A stretch of DNA of 64,000 nucleotides from Hofstenia miamia (taxonomy: Eukaryota > Xenacoelomorpha > Acoela): assembly GCA_004352715.1 (NCBI GenBank), contig SCFE01000087.1, forward strand, positions 12,002 through 76,001. The letters run 5' to 3'. A program made the position numbers and the translations under genes. Every line of letters begins with the position of its first letter. The first letter of the stretch is position 1. Under the pieces are notes generated by a model, which was not told the DNA's origin, made no database searches, and was given only the letters and a program-made list of their open reading frames with translations. Below are positions 24,836-37,741 of the stretch, in pieces.

Positions 24836-25350
24836 TGAGTGGGAGTCCCATTACAAGAAAAAACACTAAATTCCATTTAGCAAAAGAAACAACAAGACAA
24901 ATGGTAAGAAAAATTCAGAAAACAATTCCAACAATCTGAGAGGGATTCCATCCAGGTATTGAGAAACAAAAACTAATAACAGTAACAGTACAGTGTAGGG
25001 TATGGTATTAAATCCAAATTCTAGAAGAACAAAACTACAACAAAGTAAAAACCAAAACAAGTAAGAATAACATTGGGTGCTCAGTGACAGCTGCAAAAGC
25101 ACAGAACTGCTGTAAAAATAACATAAGGGGCAAAGTTATGCATCAATTGGTAGTGAAGTCTATTCACAGCCAGGGGAAACAACTATCCCAGCAGGCTCAC
25201 ACCAAAAAGAAAGAACAAAAATAAGTATGAAATAGAAACAGTAACAGCTCAGCACTCTGTCACAGTCACCAGGCAGAGAAATCAAGTGACCACATTGGCA
25301 ACTTCAACAGAATAGAGTAGAGAGTTTGATTGACACCCTAATTTGTCCAG

Positions 25351-25369
25351 AATCACGTCAGGGTCACCA
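25351..25369 (-). promoter_or_regulatory. Primer binding site, tRNA-Trp type
   Basis: Directly inside the 5' LTR the minus strand reads TGGTGACCCTGACGTGATT. It complements the 3' end of animal tRNA-Trp (as I know it, including CCA) with one mismatch. It sets the direction of the element and identifies the primer of minus-strand DNA synthesis. The leader from here to about 24836 has no convincing gene. A hydrophobic 78-codon ORF within it has no family match that I can see. Confidence 0.85.
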
Positions 25370-26213
25370 TGTAGAATCACAGTGGAGCTCTGGCTACTCT
25401 AGCAGTACTGAGTAACTTAAGAGTTTAGATAAAAAGTTTCCAAATTCTACCATAGCAGAGAGTGACCCACATTCCAACAGAACAGTTACATTGGTGGTTC
25501 ACTGATTTTCCTAACAAACACAGAAATTCCATTTCAGAAAGAACTCCAGCAGTGACCAACTCACGTGGCATTATGCTGAAGCCAAATCTTTGAAGCCATC
25601 CTTACTTGCCAAGGTGCTAATTGTGTGTCTCAAGAATTAATTTCTAGCTCAATAAACAATTTATCTCAGAGTTTTCCTATCTCAGCTCATGTAAATGAAT
25701 AATAAATAACAGGCACATAATTGCTGTGCATTCACATTCACCAATGGCATAGTATATTTGCAAGGTGTTAATTTAAGTGCATGTATGAACAGATCAAATA
25801 AAAGATGTTATTCCCTACACATAACAATAACCTAAAGTGGCCATGATTTGGGCTGTCACCATTAAAGAGCTATTTGTCACCCTAGAATGCAGTAGAAGGA
25901 AGCTGAATTTATTGTGTGCTTCACTACATTGACTCAGATATTTATTACAAAAATCTGTAACTTATTACCTGACTTGTTTACAATTTCAAAGCACAGTTTC
26001 CCTCACAAAGTTAAATGAGCAATCACATGTAATTTAAATCAAGGGAACAAAAACTAACACTATTGAATTAACTACACTTGAAATTCTAAAATTGATTTAA
26101 AGAAATTGATGCAAATAAGGTAGCAGTGAATCAAAGAATCAAAATGTCAAAATGACATAACACTATTCCAAGTGCTGAAAATAATAAAAAATATAGCCCT
26201 GAGTGACTCTACA
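25370..26213 (-). repeat. 5' LTR of the Gypsy element
   Basis: It is the partner of 13385-14228 with equal length and the same TGTAGA...TCTACA ends. By eye about a dozen positions differ, several in the first 15 bp. It holds the promoter of the element in the minus direction. The 449 bp after it, to 26662, contain nothing recognised. Confidence 0.93.
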
Positions 26214-26662
26214 ATAGCAGTGACATAAACTGATCCACATTCAGGTTGATCTGATATATTTGCAACTCTGAACTGCACTACAAGTACTTTACTTCCTAGA
26301 GCCATTTGATGATATTTGATTATAGATATAAATGAGCAACATTGTGCATGCTAACACAATGCTTGATACTATAATAATTCGAAAAAATTCCAAAATGAAT
26401 TTTAAGTAGTTAGTTTTCTGGTAATGGGCATTGATGCAGTGTGCTTGTTCCCCAAAATTTGAAATTTTTGTATAATTATGTTGCTTTCATGACTTTTTAT
26501 TCTATATTTATTAATATCAAATTATGAACTAGTGATGAGTTTGCTGCAGCCAATCCAATTGTCTGCCTTAGGTCACACATTGAATTATTATATCAATGAT
26601 TTCAATAGGAAGTCTTAAATCTCAAGGCATGTATTTCTTTCCTTGCCACCCAAATATGCTAT

Positions 26663-27961
26663 TGTAGAATCAGGGGCTGGGAACTCTAATATCACTACAG
26701 ATCTCATTTTCAAAGCAGAAGGTTGCAGAAGTGACCTCATTGTAACAGCCCTGATTCAAATATTCAAATGAACTTGTTATATTAATATCAATAATACTTG
26801 GTAATTCATCCATGTAACTAGTAGCTGTTTAGAAAGCATCTGGGATGACCAATTCATATGGCTTCCAGCTGAAGTACTGTCCAAAAAGAGAAGTTTATAA
26901 CTTGCTTGATCAGTGCTACCCTATTTGTCTCACAATTTATTATCTATCTCACTACTAAATATACAGCTCAGTTGTTTTCTTATCTCTCACCACACTAAAT
27001 AATAGCATGTATTTACCATGCATTCATGTTAACCAATGGTATAATATCATCTCAGTGTAATAAATTATTAGTGCATGTACTTGTTGAAATCAAACAAAAG
27101 GTTTATTATTTCTACAAATAACTGTACACCTAACTTAATGTGGTCCACAATTTGGGCTGCTTACTGTCTGAATGCTACTTGTCACATCAGTACTTGAAGA
27201 AGTGCTCTCAAATTGTTGCCAGAACTTACACAATCATTATTATAAACATCATCAATCAAAAAAAAAATTAAATATGAAGAAAATTTAAACAAAGTTGAAG
27301 CTGGATAAAATCTATTGAACCATTTCTACATTGNCTCACAATTTATTATCTATCTCACTACTAAATATACAGCTCAGTTGTTTTCTTATCTCTCACCACA
27401 CTAAATAATAGCATGTATTTACCATGCATTCATGTTAACCAATGGTATAATATCATCTCAGTGTAATAAATTATTAGTGCATGTACTTGTTGAAATCAAA
27501 CAAAAGGTTTATTATTTCTACAAATAACTGTACACCTAACTTAATGTGGTCCACAATTTGGGCTGCTTACTGTCTGAATGCTACTTGTCACATCAGTACT
27601 TGAAGAAGTGCTCTCAAATTGTTGCCAGAACTTACACAATCATTATTATAAACATCATCAATCAAAAAAAAAATTAAATATGAAGAAAATTTAAACAAAG
27701 TTGAAGCTGGATAAAATCTATTGAACCATTTCTACATTGTTTCTCAGTTTTATACATTGCAAATTATTACCTGGCTTTGTTTACAATGTAATATCACATG
27801 ATCATGTTTCCTTTGCAAATTGAATTGAGCAACCAAAACGAGGGGACATTAAACTGTCATCTCAAACTAAAATCAAAATAAAGTATTATGTCATGTTAAC
27901 ATCATTACAAGTTACAAAATCAAATAAAAATATAGGCACAAATTCCCCAAGTGACTCTACA
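26663..27961 (-). mobile_element. Solo LTR, family 1, with an assembly duplication
   Basis: It starts TGTAGAATC and ends GTGACTCTACA, the same orientation as the Gypsy LTRs. The flanking 4 bp are CTAT and TTAT, one mismatch. A 405-bp block is present twice, at 26929-27333 and 27335-27739, on each side of a single N (27334). Without the duplicate the LTR would be about 893 bp, close to its relatives. Confidence 0.85.
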
Positions 27962-28834
27962 TTATCACAAGCAAGTGGAAGATTAACTAAAATGTAATAA
28001 CATTATAAAATTTAAGCTAGAAAACTTAATAATAATGTTATAGTATCTTTAGTTTTTGTAATTTAATTACAGTTTTTATGTAACTAAGCTCTTTTATTTT
28101 CCACTTGCAATGTATATTCTATTATTATGGAAATAAATGACAGTCATTTCTCATCAGGATTACTAATGAATTAACTTGTAGGGTTGGCACCCTATTTTCT
28201 AGGATTTTGCATAAAACAGACAATTGATTGCACCTCTGTCTTAATTAACAATTTTGATCAATAACAACTGCTCCTTATTCCTTATAAATATATTAAGGAG
28301 ATCAAGAGAGCTTCCTGGCCAAAACTTGGTTGTCCAGGAACTTGGGAACCTAATAAGAGAATGTGATTGCAAGTGAGCCCTAAAGAAATAGTAAAAGTCT
28401 ATTAACATGAATACAACATAATGTGACAGTGCAACCTTGCAGTTCTATGCTTATGTGATTTTAGGTGGAGCAAGTAGAGTCCTTAATCTGAAGTGACAGC
28501 AGGTAAGTAATGATTGTTTCCTATTTCTATACTGAACCTACTTCAGAAGAGCTGCATGTGAACTTGTTCCTAAGTATGAAACTCAAACAAAATGCAAGAA
28601 ATAATCACTCCTGGAACATGCTGAATTTGATATAAATGAACTCAAAAGAAGTGAGGAGAAAATAATCTATTCACAAAAAAAGAGATAAATGTTAAAAACT
28701 TACAAACTAAAATAATAATGATTTGATGTAACACACACAGTTTGTCTTCAATTGTGATGGCTAGATGCAAAAGAGTATTTTAATAAAATACCTAAAATAA
28801 TTAGCATTACAAACTTACTCATTTTTTTAGTTGA

Positions 28835-29125
28835 GTTCAAGTTTTTATGTTTCAAGTTCAAGTTCAATTAATTTTATAAAGAAAATTCCAAGTTTGATTG
28901 AATTTTTTCTAAATCCAATGTTCTTACTGTAAAAACATTTATTTTACAATAATTCTAAATTAAAAATAGTTATTTGCAATTGCTAAAGAAATTGAAATTT
29001 AATAAAATTTTATTTTTAAGGGATTTTTAAATGTATTTTCATACAAGTTCAAGTTTGAGTTTTGATGGTTTTTTTCTAAGTTTTTCTGATTGAGTTTTAC
29101 AAGCTTATTTGAGTTTGACTACTTA
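28835..29125. repeat. Dispersed repeat with CAAGTTCAAGTT motifs, copy 1
   Basis: It is bounded by CAAGTT/GAGTTT motifs and shares TTTATTTTACAATAATTCTAA and the TGAGTTTTGATG/TTTTTCTGA order with the inverted copy at 38885-39232. No coding capacity. It is probably a non-autonomous DNA element. The rest of 27962-30229 holds only AT-rich sequence without a recognised gene. Confidence 0.65.
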
Positions 29126-30229
29126 ACATTCTGAAGAGAATCTTTGAAACCTGCCTTGGACTTTAATTCCTCAGAATTTGATGATGTCTCATTTAAACTT
29201 CAAATTGTAGTATTAGCTAATTAGATTAGCTGAATTTAAATGAAATCTTGAAAAACTGCCTCTGACATTTAAAGTTAATTTTTCACCTGCCTCAGACATT
29301 ATGTTAAATTTTTCACTTGCCTCAATACTTGTATACTTGTGCTTGTTTAGATATTTTGTATTGTGAGTGATTTCACTTTTTGTTTTGAGTTTTATGCATT
29401 TCTCCCCAATTATTTTATGTATTTGTGTCATTTTTTATACATGCTTAGTAAAATTTTGTCATTCACAATAAAATAGTATACTCTATATGTTAATGTTTGT
29501 ATATTTAACAATCAGCCATAATATTACAAAATCTAACTTAACAAATGTGGGAGTAATGAATTACTTTTGAATGAATTTTTAAAATATATTTTTTCATTTA
29601 CTGGTAAATCATGTGCACAAATTATTTTTTCATATTTTTGGATATACTTTTGTGTGTTTAGAATTGCTTTTAAACAATATTTTTATTCATTCCATTATCA
29701 GGAACTTGTGAAATTTGCATAATGACTTATCAAATTTCTGTACTCCTGAATTTTCATATTTGATATTATTATTTGCACAACTTAAAGCCCTGTTTTCCTC
29801 ATCTTTAATTTCATAACAATTTCTATTTTTACCTACAAACAGCAACATGCTGTTTTAATTTAAGTTACAATTTCAATGGGTATAAGAATTTGTCTTGGAA
29901 ACTTAGACCTAACTAGTGATTTGCCTTTGCAGTAATATAACTGATTCTTATTGTCTTCTGAATGAGCTGTGCATATCAATTTTAATTTATATAGGTTCTG
30001 AAGTATTATGTACCATAAAATTTAACTATTAATTACCTAATTAACTAAATCAATGTCATTTAGTATATTTACACACCTATAAACATTTATTAATTTACCT
30101 GATATGCAAATAATATCCTGATGAGCAAATAGTAATTACAGGATAACAAAATTTCCCAGTTAAAACTATGCATGCAGAATGCTGAAGCTCACATTTGTTT
30201 CTAAATAGAGCTTTCAAATGTGATAATAA

Positions 30230-31956
30230 TGTAGCATCATCCAAAAAGGCAACTAAAAGCTGAATAACGTCGAATGATTATCAATTGAAATTAATTGTAA
30301 AAAATTTAGTTAATGAACTTTAGTTTATTTTTGTAAAATGCAACTAAGATTTAATATTGGTCAAAATAAGAAACTTGTTAGCCGATCAAGAGGTAATTGA
30401 CAAATTAAATTGAGCAAACTAATGCTTACGTATGAACAGCCATATTGGCAGACGAATCATTTGAATTTTAAAATCAGCAGGTACTTTTTGTAGAAATTTT
30501 ATAAATAGCTTTGATTCAACCATAATTTTGATGAACAATAAATTCTTCGGAGTTTATTTAATTTTCATTTCTACTTTATCTGGTTTGATTATTTAACTAA
30601 ATGTGCAGCTAGGCANNNNNNNNNNNNNNNNNNNNNNNNNNNNNNNNNNNNNNNNNNNNNNNNNNNNNNNNNNNNNNNNNNNNNNNNNNNNNNNNNNNNN
30701 NNNNNNNNNNNNNNNNNNNNNNNNNNNNNNNNNNNNNNNNNNNNNNNNNNNNNNNNNNNNNNNNNNNNNNNNNNNNNNNNNNNNNNNNNNNNNNNNNNNN
30801 NNNNNNNNNNNNNNNNNNNNNNNNNNNNNNNNNNNNNNNNNNNNNNNNNNNNNNNNNNNNNNNNNNNNNNNNNNNNNNNNNNNNNNNNNNNNNNNNNNNN
30901 NNNNNNNNNNNNNNNNNNNNNNNNNNNNNNNNNNNNNNNNNNNNNNNNNNNNNNNNNNNNNNNNNNNNNNNNNNNNNNNNNNNNNNNNNNNNNNNNNNNN
31001 NNNNNNNNNNNNNNNNNNNNNNNNNNNNNNNNNNNNNNNNNNNNNNNNNNNNNNNNNNNNNNNNNNNNNNNNNNNNNNNNNNNNNNNNNNNNNNNNNNNN
31101 NNNNNNNNNNNNNNNNNNNNNNNNNNNNNNNNNNNNNNNNNNNNNNNNNNNNNNNNNNNNNNNNNNNNNNNNNNNNNNNNNNNNNNNNNNNNNNNNNNNN
31201 NNNNNNNNNNNNNNNNNNNNNNNNNNNNNNNNNNNNNNNNNNNNNNNNNNNNNNNNNNNNNNNNNNNNNNNNNNNNNNNNNNNNNNNNNNNNNNNNNNNN
31301 NNNNNNNNNNNNNNNNNNNNNNNNNNNNNNNNNNNNNNNNNNNNNNNNNNNNNNNNNNNNNNNNNNNNNNNNNNNNNNNNNNNNNNNNNNNNNNNNNNNN
31401 NNNNNNNNNNNNNNNNNNNNNNNNNNNNNNNNNNNNNNNNNNNNNNNNNNNNNNNNNNNNNNNNNNNNNNNNNNNNNNNNNNNNNNNNNNNNNNNNNNNN
31501 NNNNNNNNNNNNNNNNNNNNNNNNNNNNNNNNNNNNNNNNNNNNNNNNNNNNNNNNNNNNNNNNNNNNNNNNNNNNNNNNNNNNNNNNNNNNNNNNNNNN
31601 NNNNNNNNNNNNNNNTTACTTGAGTGCACACACCGAGCTAATGTAAGGCATACATAATTAATCCCAGTTGAGCTGAGATGGTGATGTGGACTCAACCATT
31701 GTTGCAGAAGAGGAGGAGCTGTGTTGTGGAGATCAGCTTTGGGCAGGAGCCCATGGAACAACTGAAGAGGAAACATCATACTGCCCAGTCACCTAAACAG
31801 TGATGGTTAATACTCAAGTACTTAATTAACATAACTAGTTAATAAGAAAGAGAAGTTTGATGGATCAACAAATGGGTAACACCTCACCCGCAGTTTACTA
31901 AGCATCCCTTAACAGTGATTAGACACGGCGTAACAAGCTAGGTGGAGGATGCTACA
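30230..31956 (+). mobile_element. Solo LTR, family 2, copy B (with gap)
   Basis: It starts TGTAGCATCATCC and ends GGAGGATGCTACA, flanked by ATAA on both sides. It is nearly identical to copy A (16406-17558) up to the gap and after it. A 1000-N placeholder (30616-31615) replaces what copy A suggests is about 600 bp. Confidence 0.88.
30616..31615. other. Assembly gap (1000 N)
   Basis: Exactly 1000 N inside LTR copy B. Comparison with copy A indicates a smaller true gap, unless an internal region is hidden. Confidence 0.99.
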
Positions 31957-32269
31957 ATAATTTCCAAAGTGTATATTTAGGTTTGCATGTATTTTTTCAA
32001 AGATTATAAGAGAATTTGTAAAAAAAATTACAAAGCACAAATATGGGTGCAAATTTTTTTATATTGAAACTTCAATAACTTTTTTAATAAAAAATATGTG
32101 AATTTAAAAATCCTTTAGAAAGTGTTTTTTCAGTTAAGTTGACATTTAGTCTATAAACATTTCCTAATACTAAACTGCTAACTTGAGCTTTGTACTATGG
32201 AAAAATTGATTCAGCTTGCACTTTGAACACTTTTCTCACACTTCCATTGTACAAAGATCAAGTATGAGC

Positions 32270-32301
<32 letters not shown>

Positions 32302-33154
32302 CATCTGAACAAAATTGTAAGTCCACCAGAGATAAGAGGATTGTAATGAACATAACAATTTTGCTTTCTTTATCACTCAAATTAGAAAATGCACTCAAGA
32401 CCAAATTATTTTGCAACTGAAGCTAATATTTAAAGCAGATGATATAAACAGCACACCCATTGATTCATTCAAAATACATCATATTAGTGATAGGAACCTC
32501 AACAATTATTTGAAACAATATATTCATAAAAAAATAAAAAATAGACTTCTCAATCATTAACACTAATTTGAATTGGTGATTAATTGATCCATTACATGAA
32601 ATTTAATTGAGTGATTTACAAGCCCTCTAGTGGGAAAGTAGTTCAGTGACATTAAATATTTACAAAATATTATTTGGAATTTAATGAACTCAATTTATTG
32701 TGATTGTTGAAATAATAGCTCTGGTCCAATGACACATTAACCTTCATTCTTTCAAATATTGCATAGAAATAAATGGAATTATATGCCTGCTAATGCATCT
32801 ACATCTACATATACTACATTCTATTTATTCAGTTGTAGTAAAATTTGAAAAAATTGATTGCTTTGATATTAAATTCATATAGTATTACTTCAAAATTAAA
32901 ATCTAAATATAATTGCTCAAGAAGTTTTCAATTCCTGAACAATTATTGAATACCAAATTCATGTATTTTACAAATTCTGTTGCCTAAGTTGATCATTGCA
33001 AATGCATCTGAAATGAACTGGATTTCTTCAGAATCATTCATTTCAATTATGTAGTCTACCTAAACAATAGAGGAAAGTAATGTCTGCAATGCACATTTAG
33101 ATTAAAACTATATACACTTTAGCAGAGTGCAAAATAAATGCATATGAAAAATAT
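31957..33154. other. Non-coding stretch with a TA microsatellite
   Basis: I see no gene. A pure TA run lies at 32271-32296. Confidence 0.7.
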
Positions 33155-34060
33155 TGTAGAGTCACTCAGGGAATTTTCGTGATTATTATACATTTAATTT
33201 TTGATTGTATTAACGTCATCATGATGTAAGAGTAATTTCGAGCTTAGGTTTACGAAAGCTTGTTATGTCCCCTTGATGGTGCTAAACATGTTGCTCAAAT
33301 TTAATTTGCAAGGGAAATCGATAACATGAATAGCTAATGATTTACTGTAAACAAAGACAGGTAATTATTTAGTATTTTGAAGGTGTATAAATTGAGAAAC
33401 AATGTTAGAAAAGGTTAATAGATTTTATCTAGCTTCAATTACTGTTCACCTTCTCTTCCGTTATTTCTTATTAGTATTTTTTTATTATGAAAATAGCTGC
33501 TTAAGTTTGGTGACAATTTGGGAGTGCTTTTCTAAAGTACAGGGTGACACATAGCTCCTGGAGATCAACAGATCTTCCCAGCCCAAATTGTGGACTCATT
33601 AAGTTATGGCTATGGTTATGCATAAGGAAATAATTAAATGTTTGTTTGATGTTCAACATGTACATGCACCTATATGTTATGACACTGTGATGATACCATG
33701 CCATTGGCTAGCACGAATGTCTGGCAATTACAGACTATTATTTAGTGAGCTGAGAACTAACAATGAAAATGAGATGTTTATTTTGTCTGAGAGATAGAAA
33801 TTAATAAGTGAGACAAATAGGGTAGCACCATGCATTAAGTCAAGCACTACACTGTTCCTGAAGACTTTGCTTCAGCTGGAAGCCATGTGAGTTGGTCATC
33901 TTGGAGTTACCTAAAAGTATTTATTACTTGGATGAATTACCAATGTTTATATATGTTCTCTCTCTAATTGTTTTCCCGGAATCAGGGCTGTCAGATCTCT
34001 ATGGTAAACCTTCTGCAGAGTCAAATAGTTTTCTAGTAAATTACAGCCCACAATTCTACA
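33155..34060 (+). mobile_element. Solo LTR, family 1, 906 bp
   Basis: It starts TGTAGAGTCACTCAGG and ends AATTCTACA. It is flanked by ATAT on both sides, a 4-bp target duplication. It shares long stretches with the solo LTR at 11907-12843, including TTAATAAATTTTGTCTAG-like and GCATGAATGTCTGGCAATT-like blocks. ORFs inside it are fortuitous. Confidence 0.88.
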
Positions 34061-34139
34061 ATATGTATATAACATTTTCTAATTCATTTATTTCTAATAT
34101 TAAACACATGCACAAGGCCCACCAAAGTAAAAAAGACTA

Positions 34140-34460
34140 GATTTTAAACCAACATAAACTGTTATTTTATAAGCAAAATCATTAAAAAAAACATTTTTTA
34201 ACATTAATTTTTGTTTAAATGTCCAGTCAAAAACTGCTTCTTATAACCAATAAATAACCATTTTTACCTCAATTTTAAACCAAATTGAAACAAATTAAGT
34301 CATTTTTATTTTAATTAAGTCATTTTATATCAAAAAACATTTATAATCCACTTAAAACTGGTTATTTTTATCAAAATTTTTGTCATTTTAAACCAATATT
34401 TCACCACTTTCAAACCAATTTTTAATTGAAAAACCTTTTCATAAACAAAATGCCATTTAT
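34140..34460. repeat. Degenerate low-complexity repeat
   Basis: TTTTAAACCAA and CATTTTTA motifs recur every 20-50 bp with much variation. No function is apparent. From 34461 to 36075 I see only AT-rich sequence without a gene. Confidence 0.45.
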
Positions 34461-36075
34461 ATTTGAACTACAACCTATAAACAAAATTAATTATCTGAAA
34501 TTGTTTTAATCTTAATAATATTGCATATAGTGCTGAACACATGTTTACAATCTGTTAACAATTTGGTAAAAAATTATATAATTATACTTTTAAAATCTGT
34601 TACCTAATGATTACATTTTTGCTATAGTTAACCAAATTTGCTAGTCAAATAAGAAAAGTAAAAATTGGTACAGTTAAGCAAAATAGCATGAATTTTGATC
34701 TCATTATTATACTCTCCCTGCAAATATTGAGCACATTTTTTTAAAAGCATAACTTTTTTCCAATTATTGGAAAGGCAGCTCTATTGTGAAGGCATTTGCA
34801 AAAGAATTTATATAGTAGCAACTCTGCCTTTCTATGGTTCAACAATGTTTGGTAAAAAATCTATAAACATATCAGTTGAATATATTCTAATTTCTGTTAA
34901 ATCTATTTATTAAACCTAATACAGTCAACACTGATTGCATATATGTGTGAGATCATTCTTAAGTGTATGTAATTAATATAAAATATAATATATAAATAAT
35001 TTCACATTAACTAAGCTACAATAAATAGTTGTATATTACATTTTAATTAATTTGAGTGTATCAAATAGTATAAATTTAAATGGTATATGTATGTAAATGA
35101 TGTTACAAAACTGATTCACAGTTCACTGAGATAAACATTGTTGGGTCAAATTTGATTTGTTGTGGAAACAAATAAATATTATTAATCATGTGCATTGGTT
35201 CAAGGTGTTATTAGGTTAGAGAGTACAGAGTTTTCCCAAATGTAAACATTGTTAATTGTAATTTCATGCAAAAGCTCAGAATTCCAAAACCATAAACCTC
35301 ATTCAATCACTTACTAATAATACATAGGAACAACATATTCACATTTGATATCAGAAACATCATTGAATTAATAATATTGTGCATAACAAAGGCTTTGTAT
35401 TGTTTTGAACAAACATACATTAAATTTATTATACAAAAATTATATACAAATCAGTAGGCCTACACATTTAAATATTATAATAATAATGTAAGGTAAAAAC
35501 TTGTTAAAACAAAATTCATGCTTTGCAGTTTATTCATTAACACACATTAATATACAACAGTGTTTAAAATTAACAATTTGTACTGTTATTGTGCATTATA
35601 TATAAAAATTTATAAAATAATTGTATACTTTTTTAATAAAAATAGTCAATATCTGCTTCTGTATAATTATAACCCCTACATTTTTAACAATGTAATGTCT
35701 TGAAACATGAAAATTTAAAAAAAAATAAAAATAAATTAAGAACTATGTGAAAATCTCAAATTCATTTATAAAAACAATCTGACAATGAAATCCCATTCAA
35801 ACTTTATGACAATGCTAATAAATTGTTTAAAAATTCCTCAGAATGATTATTTTATTTAATCAAAACAAAAAGGTTTTATGAATTTGTTGAAAGTACTAGA
35901 AACAATTTACAAAAAATAATTGATGAATGATTAATTAAATAATCAACATATTTTTTGAAAATATTTCTGTTTATGCACACAGTAGTAAATCAATACTATG
36001 ATGTTATTTCACATGATATATTTTTTCAATTTTGTACTATATACAATAGAACATGTTTTAAAATGCAATAAATAA

Positions 36076-37015
36076 TGTAGAATCACTCAGGGCGCCTTTT
36101 GATTTAATTTTTGATTTTTTTTATTTTGTAATTTTGAGCTAAATGCTCCAAATTTAACTTCAGTAATATCAGTGTGACATGTGTTTAGTATAACCTATTT
36201 CAAGTGTAGTATTATGAATTTTTGATTTATTGTCCCCCCCCCCGTTTCACATGATGTGTGATTGCTCTAATAATTTTGTGAAGGAAACTGTGAATTAAAC
36301 TTTGTAAACAGCTGCATTTAATTTTATGAAATTTTGTATAAATACTTAAGACACCTGTAGGGTGCATCAAATAAACTTTGTCTCACTTCAACTGTGTTTG
36401 ATCTTTTTCATTTTATTATTGCTAACCCCTTTTTAGGAATTATGTTATCTGTAATAATAAATGCTTAAGTTCCTGGCAAAAATTTGGGAATTACTCCTCA
36501 GAGTTTAGGATGAGAACACATTCTATTCTGGTAAGCATCCTAAATCATGGACTGCATTAGCTTACATGTACAATTATGGTTAGGGAATAACAACTTTTTA
36601 TTGATTGTTTGCAACTTGAACATGCACTTAATACCTAACACTGCAATGATAATAAGCTGCTGGCTAGCATGAAAGCATGGCAATTACATGAGCTGAGAAA
36701 TAAGAACTAATGAGAAATATTTTATTGAGCTAGAAATTAACAACTAGAGACAAATAGGGCAGAACCTTTTTCAAGTTTGTAATCTTCCTCATGGATACTG
36801 CTCCAGCATGATGCCATGCAAGTTGGTCATCATTGAAGTCTAGTTCTGTTTGGTGGATCTGTACTGTTATTTATTGCAATGGTGAAATACCAATAATCTT
36901 GTTTTTCTGTTAGAATGTGGGTCACTCATTATGATGTTCACTTCTGCAACCTTCTACCATGCCACTAAGTTCCTTAGCACCACTAGTAGTAGTCTGAGCA
37001 CCCTGCAATCCTACA
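36076..37015 (+). mobile_element. Solo LTR, family 1, diverged, 940 bp
   Basis: It starts TGTAGAATCACTCAGGG and ends CAATCCTACA. Flanks are ATAA and ATGA, one mismatch. It shares the order of blocks with other family-1 LTRs, such as AATAAACTTTGTCTC, CTTAAGTTCCTGGC and TGGCTAGCATGAAAG, but is more diverged, so probably an older insertion. From 37016 to 37741 nothing is recognised. Confidence 0.78.
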
Positions 37016-37741
37016 ATGATTTATCTGAAATGAAAATGTGATTAAAACTTAAAAGGTATGAATGTTTGTCTAGATGACAAAATACAGAATTAGTTCTAAT
37101 GAAATATTACTCTGTAAACAGAAATGTCCAAAATCAGCTTCTGGATGCTTATAGCTTCTAAATAAATTTCTAACAATTCAATGTATCAAGGCATATAAAA
37201 TTTAAAAAATAAAACAACTAAATGAATTAGTAAAAATTCTATCTTAATTAGTTGTGAATTTTATATGTTGCTTACATATCTTCTGTTGCACACTTAGCAT
37301 ATGGAGCAAAATTTTATTATCTACAAGTGTAGATTGAAAAAGTTACAAACCCCTTAAATAGAAATCCTTTGCATCCAAAATTAGATTTGAACTATCAGCC
37401 ATGCCAGGTTTCTGAAAACAAATACTCTCAATTGAATGTCAATTTTGCAGAAAATGAGTAAAGGGATTAAAACCAAATAACATGAAATTGATTCATCATG
37501 TGGCAGTCAATCAAATTCTGATCAATTGATTTTTGAAAATTTTCCCTCACAGCATGTTATATTCAAATTTACCTCAAAAATTGTTAATTTCTCACAAAAA
37601 GCTGCCATAAATTGTACAAAAAACTAGCAAAGTAAATGAGTACTTTAATGGTTCTGTGGAATCTTAAGGACATTAACATTCATATTCTCACTGTTGTTTT
37701 TGAAAATGTTGCATGCTTTAGAAGAAATGTATTAAGATAGG

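Larger units (their letters stand above)
13385..26213 (-). mobile_element. Ty3/Gypsy retrotransposon with nested insertions
   Basis: Two 844-bp direct LTRs (13385-14228 and 25370-26213) bound an 11.1-kb internal region and are flanked by the same 4 bp, ATAG (13381-13384 and 26214-26217). On the minus strand the order is 5' LTR, primer site, leader, gag, protease, RT, RNase H, integrase, repeat-rich pol tail, then ORF X running into the 3' LTR. A piggyBac derivative (19030-20370) and a family-2 LTR (16406-17558) are nested inside. Gag-pol is broken by many stops and frame changes, while the LTRs differ at only about a dozen sites by eye. The tRNA-Trp type primer site is known from the CsRn1 group of Gypsy elements; I infer that relationship, and it needs an RT tree. 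Confidence 0.93.

Noticed and set aside
24866-25102. Hydrophobic 78-codon minus-strand ORF in the Gypsy leader
   Set aside because: No family motif; it lies in the untranslated leader between primer site and gag and looks like T-rich sequence read by chance.
33501-34140. Short ORFs inside and beside the solo LTR
   Set aside because: They fall in LTR or AT-rich sequence without protein motifs.
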